64,000 bases of DNA, from the NCBI GenBank assembly GCA_958496175.1, contig OY292279.1, forward strand, positions 10,850,001 through 10,914,000, given 5' to 3'. Source of the DNA: Sisyra terminalis (taxonomy: Eukaryota; Arthropoda; Insecta; Neuroptera; Sisyridae). Below the pieces are notes generated by a model. The model was not told where the DNA came from. It worked only from the letters and a program-made list of their open reading frames with translations, and did not search any database. A program made the position numbers and the translations under genes. Each line of letters begins with the position of its first letter. Positions within the stretch are counted from its first letter, which is position 1. This document shows positions 36,401 to 49,570 of the stretch, one piece after another.

Positions 36401-37875
36401 AAAAGGTGAAAATTATTTTAAAATTCAATGCAATACTAAACTTTACAAAAAAACCATAATCCCGAAAACTATTGTGGGTACCAAGTCACAAAAAGGGTCA
36501 CAATGCTACCAGACAACTAAAAATTTAGAGGAATGTTCCTTATTTAATGCTTAAACACTTGTGAAAATTTTAAAGCAATTCACCTAGTCGTTAAAAAGTT
36601 ATTGCAATTTAAAAATACAATGATTTTACATGTAATCTTATGGAGTTTCGGTGATCGAATAGACTAAATTTATTTTTATTAGTAAAGAAAATGCTATCAG
36701 GCAGCCCAAACTCTCAAAATATGTAGTTTATACTTGAAGGAACTAATTTTACTTAATTTATAATAATCCTTAATATTCAAAATTCAATTTTAGATAGTAC
36801 CAAGTTCACCGGGTCCTCTAATTAATTAATGACACTAAAAAGGTTATCAAATATAGCGTGATATTATATATTATACAACAAATATTGAAAAAAATGTTTT
36901 ATAATCAATCGTCCAAAAATTGATAACTAGGAAAACTTGTTTACTGTTATTATAGTAAATATATATTAATAAACATAAACGATTTCTCATATATATTAGC
37001 GACAAATTAATAATTAAACTTTAAAATTCTTTTGGCAAATGCCAATTCGGTATAGGGTTTATTTCTCTATCTTCTCTACATTAGTGTCTGTAGTAATACA
37101 TCTTAAGTTTCGGAGGTTTACGACCTTACGGGATTATGTCTAATTGTAAGTAAAAAAAAAACTGTTTTTTTTCCGAAATTTTTTGAGAAGAGGCATTTTA
37201 TTATAGTAATCCTCCGCTTTACGGAAATGATTAGGTAATTAAGTATCAAAATTTTGGTATACGGATGAAATATTCTCAATTACGGACAATATATGTATTT
37301 TTTTCTGATTTGCTTACTGCATTTTTTGTAAGGAATCCCAAAAATAAAAAAGATTTTTAGTACATAAATACAGTTAATACTTAGTTTTGCCAAACGGGAA
37401 ATCCCAAAATAATTATTCAACATTCTTACAAACTAGTATTTGATGTTATGCAGTATATTGCAGTGTTAATTTATTTACGCTCTATATTGAAAATCTATAG
37501 TAAAATTGGGTTCTTTATCTTTCTTTTGGTTCTAACTAGGCATTATCCCTTAACTTGACCCCTTTAATAAAAGTAGAGGAAAATATGTACACTTAGAAAT
37601 GCATTCATAGAATTCAAATTTTAAATAATTCTTATCAAAAAAATTCCTCAATTCCCATAAAATTTAATTGATTTTATTTATTGTTTAGGAGCCGATTATC
37701 GGCCCGAGAAGCCCTGCAACACGAATGGCTGCTGGAGACGACCCTGAACGCAGAATTGGCTCTAAGTAAGACAAAATTGAAACGCTACGTTATCAAAAAG
37801 CGCTGGATTCGAGCCGTAAACATGATAAAAGCGTTGAAGCGAATGGGAGCGAAAATAGACAATGAACTTTTATAA
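15434..37875 (+). CDS. sqa: Myosin light chain kinase, Sqa-like
   Basis: A Ser/Thr kinase of the MLCK/DAPK group, expected to phosphorylate myosin regulatory light chain. Coding exons are 15434-15467, 30376-30466, 33310-33513, 33594-33735, 33895-34094 and 34152-34304, followed by either 34567-35635 (630 aa) or 37689-37875 (336 aa). All junctions are GT-AG and phases agree. Kinase hallmarks are visible: glycine loop GRGKFGTVYRC (residues 41-51), Lys63 in AAKF, HLDLKPEN (catalytic Asp155), DFGLA (Asp175) and APE (199-201). The N-terminal EIEPSFPYRDVTIKRGVEA is as in fly Sqa, and no Ig or Fn3 domains are present, arguing against Stretchin-MLCK. Exon 1 (MIHVDENDPVG) is assigned by its strong donor and matching phase. 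Intron 1 is 14.9 kb and hosts an antisense gene. Confidence 0.92.
16065..16562 (+). other. Orphan 165-codon ORF in sqa intron 1
   Basis: An open frame of 165 codons starts immediately after a TAA. It is rich in Ser, Phe, Arg and Ile and matches no family I recognise. The opposite strand also has a 100-codon frame here, so the lack of stops may be compositional. The start context is weak (T at -3). Probably not a gene. Confidence 0.15.
16645..16688. mobile_element. MITE half copy (AAAGGCATTTAAAGGC family)
   Basis: Only the right arm is present: TTTGAACATTAAAATGCCTT through TTTTTAAACAGGG. Confidence 0.6.
17643..17754. mobile_element. MITE (AAAGGCATTTAAAGGC family)
   Basis: The left end is CCTGATAAAAAAGGCG and the right end is TTTTTTGACAGGG, with complementary interior arms (GAGGCATTTTGAAA and TATTTAAAATGCC). 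Non-coding. Confidence 0.75.
18588..18710. mobile_element. MITE (AAAGGCATTTAAAGGC family)
   Basis: This is the best-defined termini of the family: CCCTGTAAAAAAAGGCATTT at the left and GGTTTTTAAACAGGG at the right, a near-perfect terminal inverted repeat. No duplicated target site is visible. Confidence 0.75.
20391..21557 (-). CDS. Beta-1,3-galactosyltransferase (GT31), intronless
   Basis: A 388-residue type II Golgi enzyme that transfers galactose (or N-acetylhexosamine) in beta-1,3 linkage. A short cytoplasmic tail is followed by a hydrophobic anchor at residues 11-29, a stem, then the GT31 domain: FAVFVVTSFIGNDHSRSAIR, the metal-binding DxD in VKMDDDIVFD (184-186), YPPFLSGWFYVTT, and DDVYVTGI near 272 where most relatives have EDVYVG. 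The ATG at 21557 is chosen because the frame has no upstream ATG before a TAA, and AAAAATG is a good context. The gene is intronless and antisense within sqa intron 1. Acceptor specificity and orthology to a named fly enzyme cannot be settled here. Confidence 0.92.
   Translation of the reverse strand: MIISFFQSLKIFVCLMICIVFILTVDYLLSQAFDLPEEKPRRQAPIENQPLVKFSSTANRFEQFNLNSDICKGRNNNGIFAVFVVTSFIGNDHSRSAIRRAVPPEILDKFHVKLVFNVALEPQRSDYTKYGVSQAALLDEFNRFGDIIQGNFHEAYRNLTYKHLLGLKWVAKYCPQAKFVVKMDDDIVFDFHRIMEHLNQWKWENGHFMAGYILRGMLPKRDRANKWFVTQQEYRKSRYPPFLSGWFYVTTPEIAGALSAAAVQDGSYFWIDDVYVTGILAMQIKKMTPYKDLKVVDLQNWFTTYPEFLQCCIRDIHSSNLRCEFSIGPNGGDANLVVKFNENMAQCYSAKVCKDITHPANKTWCVVERKGAETANNGRPIIDDFRLF
21558..22686. 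other. sqa intron 1: upstream region of the galactosyltransferase
   Basis: No gene is seen. The first few hundred bases should hold the galactosyltransferase promoter, but I see no clear TATA or initiator. The remainder is A+T-rich. Confidence 0.5.
22687..22915 (-). mobile_element. hAT-type MITE
   Basis: The termini are CAGTGGCGGATTTAC and, inverted, CAGTGCCGGATTTATC. GC-rich subterminal repeats include GCCGCC and GGTCGGCAAATTTGG. Flanks ATGTTTAT and ATGTTCCT form an imperfect 8-bp duplication. The long reading frames crossing this element have no recognisable product and are not called as genes. Confidence 0.7.
22924..25115. other. sqa intron 1, middle; nothing recognisable
   Basis: Very A+T-rich DNA with homopolymer runs and no credible exon or structured repeat. 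Confidence 0.6.
25118..25375. mobile_element. Palindromic MITE, about 250 bp
   Basis: Long inverted arms are present: TACAATATTAGTTAGCGA at 25139 onward pairs with CGCTAACTAATATTGCAG around 25335, and CTATATTTAATAGCTTCT pairs with AGAAGCTATTAAATATAG. The outer ends ATCATAAAAA and TTTTTATGAT also pair. Non-coding. Confidence 0.75.
25475..25602. mobile_element. MITE (AAAGGCATTTAAAGGC family)
   Basis: The left end is CTGTTAAAAATAGGACATTT and the right end is GCCTTTTTTAACAGG. It is in inverted orientation relative to the copy at 17643, judging by the position of the ATTCAAAAAACTCATTAGAA segment. Confidence 0.75.
26758..26974. mobile_element. pogo/Tigger-type MITE (copy 1)
   Basis: A 217-bp element flanked by TA on both sides, with ends CAGTATAATCTCACTAATCC and CGGATTAGTGAGATTACACTG. 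Internal GGCAC and AATCCGGCAC motifs repeat in both orientations. The TA target and CAGT ends fit the Tc1/mariner pogo lineage. A second copy is at 53231-53786. Confidence 0.88.
26977..27118 (-). mobile_element. tRNA-derived SINE-like unit
   Basis: On the minus strand, TGGTGGCCGAATGATCCAGG (A-box like) is followed about 30 nt later by GGGTTCGATTCTC (B-box), then a unique body. The spacing matches a tRNA head. It directly abuts the pogo-type MITE. Confidence 0.55.
27190..28900. other. sqa intron 1, 3' part
   Basis: No firm gene. GC-richer patches at 27900-28130 and 28260-28470 break the A+T-rich background. At 28086-28095 a short ATGGGAGCGG|GTAATT could act as an alternative first coding exon for sqa with matching phase. 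Confidence 0.4.
28912..30191 (-). mobile_element. Near full-length mariner element
   Basis: The 1280-bp element has inverted ends starting CCAGGTTGTTCAATAAG that extend about 37 bp with near identity, and a TA target duplication at 28910-28911 and 30192-30193. It encodes a full-length but interrupted transposase on the minus strand. It lies in sqa intron 1, about 185 bp upstream of sqa exon 2. Confidence 0.97.
28980..30017 (-). pseudogene. Mariner transposase, three nonsense codons
   Basis: The frame from ATG 30017 to the terminal TAA spans 346 codons, the usual mariner length, with no net frameshift. It is broken only by in-frame stops at 29559-29561 (TGA), 29460-29462 (TGA) and 29361-29363 (TAA). 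The N-terminal helix-turn-helix region includes RTVERWFAEFKRGR. The catalytic triad reads MDETW (Asp158), HQDNAPCH (Asp249) and SPDLVPSDF (Asp284), so 34 residues separate the last two, the DD34D signature. Two of the stops could be CGA-to-TGA transitions. It cannot make active transposase. Confidence 0.96.
31379..31611 (-). mobile_element. MITE with TTATTTTGAAAGTG ends (copy 2)
   Basis: This is the inverted counterpart of 13470-13705, lying in sqa intron 2. The ends TTATTTTGAAAGTGAGTTAA and ACGCCACTTTCAAAATAA are inverted repeats. Similarity includes the central GGGAATAATTGG segment. Confidence 0.8.
31766..32598 (+). repeat. Tandem duplication, about 425-bp unit
   Basis: Unit 1 (31766-32187) and unit 2 (32188-32598) both run from TTATGCTTGTGAGA through GGATCACTCCGTAACT, GGCAATCGAAATACGT, ATGAAAATATGTGTTCAAAA and GATTTTCGATTATTTTAAGC. 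Each unit carries parts of a palindromic repeat with a hammerhead-like hairpin module, also found duplicated at 61085-62050. It lies in sqa intron 2. Confidence 0.88.
32801..33075. mobile_element. hAT-type MITE, 275 bp
   Basis: The ends CAAGGGCAGATTTAAAGGGG and, inverted, CAAGGGTGGATTCAGG pair. Subterminal GTGCCCCC blocks are inverted. Flanks TTGATAGG (32793-32800) and TTGATAGA (33076-33083) form an 8-bp duplication with one mismatch, as expected for hAT. It lies in sqa intron 2. Confidence 0.82.
34567..35635 (+). other. sqa: sqa alternative terminal exon A (Ser/Pro-rich tail)
   Basis: It follows a TTCCAG acceptor and completes the split codon GG|G. It first finishes kinase subdomain XI (ARMSATDCLKHPWL), then encodes a roughly 340-residue tail with a polyproline stretch, acidic and Ser-rich segments and no recognisable calmodulin-binding helix. 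A canonical AATAAA at 35694-35699 follows the TAA closely. Confidence 0.9.
35694..35699 (+). terminator. Polyadenylation signal after exon A
   Basis: AATAAA lies about 60 bp after the stop codon of the long-tail sqa isoform. Confidence 0.6.
36498..36735 (+). repeat. Dispersed repeat, about 240 bp (copy 2)
   Basis: Similar over its length to 1500-1745, same orientation. It lies between the two alternative terminal exons of sqa. Confidence 0.8.
37689..37875 (+). other. sqa: sqa alternative terminal exon B (calmodulin-binding type)
   Basis: It follows TTGTTTAG and completes the same split codon as exon A, encoding SRLSAREALQHEWL as an alternative subdomain XI. It then gives a basic amphipathic segment, RYVIKKRWIRAVNMIKALKR, matching the autoinhibitory/calmodulin-binding helix of classical MLCKs. 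The tail ends 12 residues later. It is mutually exclusive with exon A. Confidence 0.92.
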
Positions 37876-38588
37876 ATTTTTAATGTACAAATTCGGAAAG
37901 CATTCCTTTCAACAAACACTTAAATTCATGCACGCATATCGATTGGCTTGGATATCGAAAATCGAGAAGACTAGGCCTGGCTTTGGTATACATATTAGGA
38001 ATATAATTCCAGATATTGCACTCTGGCAAGAGGGAACATCACAACTCCAAAATTTACAGTTTGAAAAACATTAGCGCACAAATTTCTGAAAGTTATTTAA
38101 AAATAACTTTGCAAAATTTCAAGTTGATGTGTCTAAAATTTTATATTTTTGAGTTGTACAAGTTCTTTGCCAGAGTGTTATGTACTTATTTATTGCATAA
38201 CGGAATGTTAACATATCACTTTGCATATTAAATCATAATTTATTTCTAAGAATTTATTCAACCTTTATATTGATAAGATTTATGTATTAAAGAAAATTTA
38301 AGGAGACAAGTTATTTCGTATGGATTGAATATTTGTTGAAAAAGTTTACAATATTTATACTCCTTATTTCTTTATATAGAATATATTTAATATTTAAAAA
38401 GACTAAAATTAAATCGTTTCTGTAAATATTAAAAAAAAGGATGTACTTAGGAAAATATATTGAAAAAATAAAGTTTATATTTCAATTTTTTTTTCTTAAT
38501 ATCACTTTTTTATTTTAAACTTTAAAAGAAAATCCAAATAAGAAAGTGATTTTTTATTTTTTTATAGTATAAAGTAGACAATAGATGA
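37876..38588. other. 3' regions of convergent sqa and RpS16
   Basis: No further coding sequence. Possible polyadenylation signals are AATAAA at 38467-38472 for sqa (plus) and its complement at 38553-38558 for RpS16 (minus). Confidence 0.5.
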
Positions 38589-42594
<4,006 letters not shown>

Positions 42595-42629
42595 TTTTAT
42601 GCTTGTTCAGTAAAAAACATACAAGCGGA

Positions 42630-42645
42630 AAGGAAAGATTTTCAA
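42630..42645 (-). promoter_or_regulatory. TCT/TOP initiator of RpS16
   Basis: On the minus strand the pyrimidine run TCTTTCCTTTCCGC, with probable start C at 42637, lies about 45 nt upstream of the ATG. It fits the TCT initiator and 5' TOP motif used by animal ribosomal protein genes. Confidence 0.6.
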
Positions 42646-44667
<2,022 letters not shown>

Positions 44668-45552
44668 AGTGGATTTCGTACTCTTTTTAGGCCTCGCATA
44701 TGTTTTAATTTGCATCTCTCATTGGGAAAATTATTAAACATGGTGGCACGAATATTTATTCCTATTTATAAATCATTGATTTTTTCAGAAAAGAATTCAC
44801 GGAGGATTTTTTTCTAGCTGTGAAATTGTCTTATATGACGGTGAATTTAAAAAAGGCTGTTGCATGAATGTGCTTTTCATAATTAAAAGAAACCTATACA
44901 AATATTTTAATATTTAACCATTATATTTATTAATCAACTGCTTGATTATATCTATGCCTATAAAAAAAAACTTCGAATATAGTTTTTTTTTACCAAGCTT
45001 TTTTCTTAGTGAAAGTTAAGGGTGCGCATTATAGAGGCTGTTACTATTGTGAGATAGTCCAAACACTCGATGATGTAAAGAAAATAAAATGGCAATATTT
45101 ATTGTCATCATACCTGAAGGCCACGCGGGACTAAATTGGCGTCTTATTCTCCTTTATGCAAGACCGCCTTTGTACATGGCAAATACCAGATAACGTTTTA
45201 TATTCGAGGTTTTATCATATAATGGCTTATTTATACCATTCCAGTATTTTTATTTTAGAGTATAAGCAAATAAAGACAATTGCTGATATAAGTTTTTTAT
45301 TTATTTTCGAATTCCCACGAATTTGATCGACTCAAGTCCCTTTTAGGTCGATAAATATTTGGCAACGTTGAATTTCTACTAAGTTTTTAATTTAATTCGT
45401 AAATAAATCAAATGATTCGTTGAAATGCAACGTTGCGAGATATTGACCGATCTAGAAAGGACTTGAGCCATTTGATCTGCCCATAATATATTTACGAAAC
45501 AAATTAACAACAACACATTAAAAATCTATAACTTAAAACACTAATAAAATCG
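44668..45552. other. Intergenic between convergent Secernin and EMC2
   Basis: Only 3' UTR-type A+T-rich sequence is seen; no additional gene. Confidence 0.6.
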
Positions 45553-46642
45553 TTAACTGATCTGAACACCTCCCATCATCGCTTCTAACGACGAAACTGC
45601 CGAAGACGAGGCATCCTTGTAAGCTGTCTCATACTGTTTCTGTACTCTAGTTAAAGCCCATTGCATCAATTTATATGCTTCTTTTTTCTTAGTTGCGTGA
45701 CATTTTTGAGAATTTAATATGTTGTTGGATGTCTAAAAAAAACAGAAATTCAAAAGTTTTGAACCGAAAAAAGAGGAGAAATAAAGATCTGACTCACCAA
45801 AAAGACGCCATATAATGATCGAATATTGTTGGGATTCAATTTGGCAGACAATAAATAATATGCCCGGGCAATTTCCATGTTCTCGTAACCACCTTGAGTG
45901 TAACGAATGTCAGCTAATCGTTGATGAATCAAATGATTGTGGGGATTATGCAAAATTAGTTCTTCCATACAAAATGCAGCTTTCGCATAGTCTTGTTCTT
46001 GTAAATATAAATTGCAAAGCTCTTGCCATCCTTCTTGATCCGACATAAACCGTTTTAGATAGTCGGACAATTCTTTGATGGCCTCTGGAATACGACCTAG
46101 AGATACCAAAATGGCAATTCTGCGTTTTCGTGGTGCACTGTTGGTCTCGTCTTTATTGATTATGGAATTGAGAAGGTCCAAGGCGTCGTCGTAGCGTTCT
46201 TGAGCCTCCAGTTTCATGGCTTTGTACTTTAACACGCGTAAACTTCCGGGGAACTGAACCGAAAGCATTTTGATGCAGTAATCGGCGAGGGATATTAATG
46301 AACAGTCCAGAGCGGCAACGATGACTTGCTCCAAAATTATATATTCTAAAAGAAAGGAATTAGGCATTTTAATGGGACAAATTTGGTGTAAGGGCATCGC
46401 TTACTTTCGGTCCCTAGTTTACTGATTTTGTCTTCGAGAACCGAAGTCCATATTTCAATCACATCTTCACTACGACGTTCGTTATTTTCTCGCCAAGTTT
46501 GCAGTAAATCTTTGGCTTCTATATTTGAAAAAGAAATTTTATGTCAGACCATGATTTTGGAATTTTATTGATTTTTTTTCTTTTCATTTAATAATTTAAA
46601 AGGCAAACCTGTCCATGTTAATTCATCGTAAGTGTTTTTCAT
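45553..46642 (-). CDS. EMC2: ER membrane protein complex subunit 2
   Basis: The cytosolic TPR subunit of the EMC, which inserts tail-anchored and multipass proteins into the ER membrane. Minus-strand exons are 46642-46609, 46518-46405, 46345-45798 and 45732-45553, giving 291 aa (about 297 in mammals). The N-terminus MKNTYDELTWTEAKDLLQTW matches the family. Two TPR-like repeats are visible around RYDDALDLLNSIINKDETN and DYAKAAFCMEELILHNPHN, then GGYENMEIARAYYLLSAKLN and a C-terminus ending GGVQIS. All splice phases agree. It is divergent from glycyl-tRNA synthetase 2.9 kb away. Confidence 0.95.
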
Positions 46643-47399
46643 TTTGTCAAATTTGTATATATATTATTGTTGAAATAAATAGCAAATGGTTTTATTTTAA
46701 TTTAATTAAATTTCCTTTGGCTGCTTCCCTTCAAAAATTGACAATTTACAAATTAAGTCAATTAGTTGAACTTTCTACCGACAGAGGCGCTACTTCATAT
46801 ATAATTTAAAATTCTATAATGAACAATTTTTCATGTTAATGATTTTAACTTTTAAACCATGCTAAATACCAAAAAATAGTTAATATCAAAATGAAAGCTG
46901 AGGATATTTTCTATAAAAAAGGTTCTTTAATAATTTCCTTTATATGCCATAGTTAACGTGAAAATGAGGGTTGAAAACATACAAAAATTTACATTTTCAA
47001 AAATCGTGTTACGTTATTGTTGTTTCTGAAAATTATTAGTATGTAAGGAAAAATCAGGAACCAAATGATTTATTTATTTATGAGCTATATTTCCTTATCG
47101 AGGAAAGTTTCAAAGTGAATAGATTTTAAGTAATTTTTAGATTTTAAGAACTTAATTCTTAATTATGAAAATATCACTTCGTCAAATGTTAACTTACTAT
47201 CAAAAACTAATTACAGAATGAAATATACTTTCTTAAACGTGAATGTCTTTCAAAACAATTTTAAAAATAAATAATAAGGTGGTAATTTTTTTATTTCCAA
47301 TATGTATATATCGATGGCACAAATGTGGTAAGTGCATTAAGACTGCAACCAACTATACAAAAATGCCATACACAGATCGTATGTGAAAATATTGACGTA
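46643..47399. other. Intergenic, no gene seen
   Basis: A+T-rich upstream region of EMC2; no other feature is supported. Confidence 0.55.
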
Positions 47400-47455
47400 T
47401 TGACTTCTAATGGGTTTTTAAACATTTAAAATGCCTTTAATTGCCTTTTTGACAG
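47400..47455. mobile_element. MITE half copy (AAAGGCATTTAAAGGC family)
   Basis: TTTAAACATTTAAAATGCC through TTGCCTTTTTGACAG. Only the right arm is present, abutting a LINE relic. Confidence 0.6.
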
Positions 47456-47790
47456 AATGTTCAACTCCAGCAGAGGACATAAAAGAGGAATTACTTGAAA
47501 TGGGACACAAATTTCTTAACATTATGAACTTTTCTTTGTCAAGTTGGAGCCGGGATTGAGCAACAAAGATATCTACAATACTAAATTCATTCTCGGAGCA
47601 AGGCTTTCCATAGGGCTACCCAATAGAAATAGAACCGTAGTATCCCTGTTATACCTGACCACATAATGAACGGTACAATTACTCCCGAAGAACTAGCAAT
47701 CGAAATCGACAATATTATCACCAAAAATAAAAACACTGAAATGTTACCGTTTAGAACATATAAGTATACACGCAACTGTATTCCCTATAT
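47455..47790 (+). pseudogene. Jockey-type LINE ORF1 relic
   Basis: One plus frame reads TPAEDIKEELLEMGHKFLN and, after a frame change, LSNKDIYNTKFILGARLSI. Together they resemble the PRE_C2HC/Gag-like domain preceding zinc knuckles in Jockey-clade ORF1 proteins (DIKxEL...MGHKV...NKDIYNIKxLL). Zinc knuckles are not seen and further stops follow. This is a decayed fragment. Confidence 0.6.
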
Positions 47791-47799
47791 ACAGTAGTG

Positions 47800-49560
47800 T
47801 ATAGTTTACAGCTAACTTTCGTATGCCGCCCATAGCTTGGGAACTTTCCAAACCCGTATCTTTCTATTTGGATAAGCTATTGGACCTATTGGATATATGA
47901 AGAGCGGCAAAGTGAAGTGCAGAGCTTTACTTTCTTTTCCGTTTATGTAAGATTGTATCATTTTCTACCAAAGAAGAGTAATAAGAATTTAAAAATAAAT
48001 GCAAAATTGAGACATTTTTCGAATTTTCGGAGAAATTTTCCATCGAATTTAGATTTTTGATAATGTTATGATGGAATATTGTTTATTGATAGTTTGATGA
48101 ACTGTATCTATCATACTTGCGAAAAATTTCAAGTCCGTAGGGTTTTTCATTTAATTTTTATAATAATGATAAAATGAGGCTCAATTTGAGAGTTTTCACG
48201 ATGCTGGATTTCTGTTTATTATTGCCTTATCAATTTTTTATGAAGTGTACATCGTAGTACAAAGCCTAAAGTTGAGTTTCCCACGTTGGTTGATGTTATT
48301 AAAATACGCATTTTTTCCTGTGGGTGTAACTATTGAAAAACGGGAAATCTATAAAGAAATTGCATTTATCATCTATTATTTTCTAATTCCAAAAATACTA
48401 AATAGTTATAAAATGGATGAAATTGTAGTAAAGTTATCAATTTCAAAGATCTTATTCGATTTTTAGTTAAAACTTACACATTTGTCAAGAAATCAAAATT
48501 TTCGCAATAGTAGTTCACGATCTGATCTCATGCAAAAAAAAAACATTAGCGTTTTTGACATCAATTTTCGGCCAAACTATGGCATTTACGGAAAATTGTT
48601 AGAGAACCTTTTTTGTAGGAAATATTCTCAGCTTTCATTTTGATAATAACTATTTTCTTTGTATTTGGTACGGTTCAAAAGTTATAATGAATAAATATAT
48701 TTTTTTTGGGAAATCAATTTTGGAGGAGACGCAGTGTCTCCAGGTAACAAATTTTTTGGTGGAAATCATGTTTAGGACCTAATATTTATTAGTTAATGAA
48801 AAAATTGGCTTCTATGTACTTTTTGGCGAGTACATATGCTAGAACGACCGTACTAATCCTATTATATAATATTTGTTTTAAAAGTTTTAGTACGGTTCTT
48901 ATGTGGTTGAACTTCTCCTTCAACATCATATCTATTCGGTCTGATCCTCAAAAAATTCTTCAGAAGATTAATAAGCATTGCAAAGATCTAGCGAGCTTAG
49001 CCATTTTAGCATTATAGACCTAATTGAGTCAATTTTTCTTCTTACAGAGTAACTTTTCCTTCAACAAAATTCCATGACTTTCCAGATTTCCCTGACCGCA
49101 ACAAATCTTGCCATTATGTTAATAGAACTTATCAATTGTATCACAGATGTTGGCAGATTTAGAGGTGTTTGCCTGTTTTTTAATTATTTGTAATTAATTT
49201 GTTAAGTTTCCTATTAAAAATTCGGCAAATTCGGTATCTTCGGTATATTTGCATATGACCACCTGTAACCATTGGTAACCATTCTGTATAACTTTTCGAT
49301 ATTGTCATTGATTGCCATTATAAAAGAAAAGAACATTGAGGTGTAATAATAAATGATTAAGGCGTTTTTACCGATAAAAAATTATAAATAAAACAAAGAA
49401 AAAGTAATAAAAATTTTTTTTAAAGAAGACCTAACCTAGTTGTCAAATTGCACGATCTTCCCATTCACTTTCCACGTTGCATTTCATCATTTCATTCAAA
49501 GATTTCCCATAAGTTACCATATTCATAAATGTGAGCGATTATAATTCTAAGTTAACGGCA
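47800..49560. other. Intergenic upstream of glycyl-tRNA synthetase
   Basis: No gene is recognised. Short ORFs at 48245-48466 and 48796-49017 have no family resemblance. Confidence 0.55.
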
Positions 49561-49570
49561 AATAATTTTA

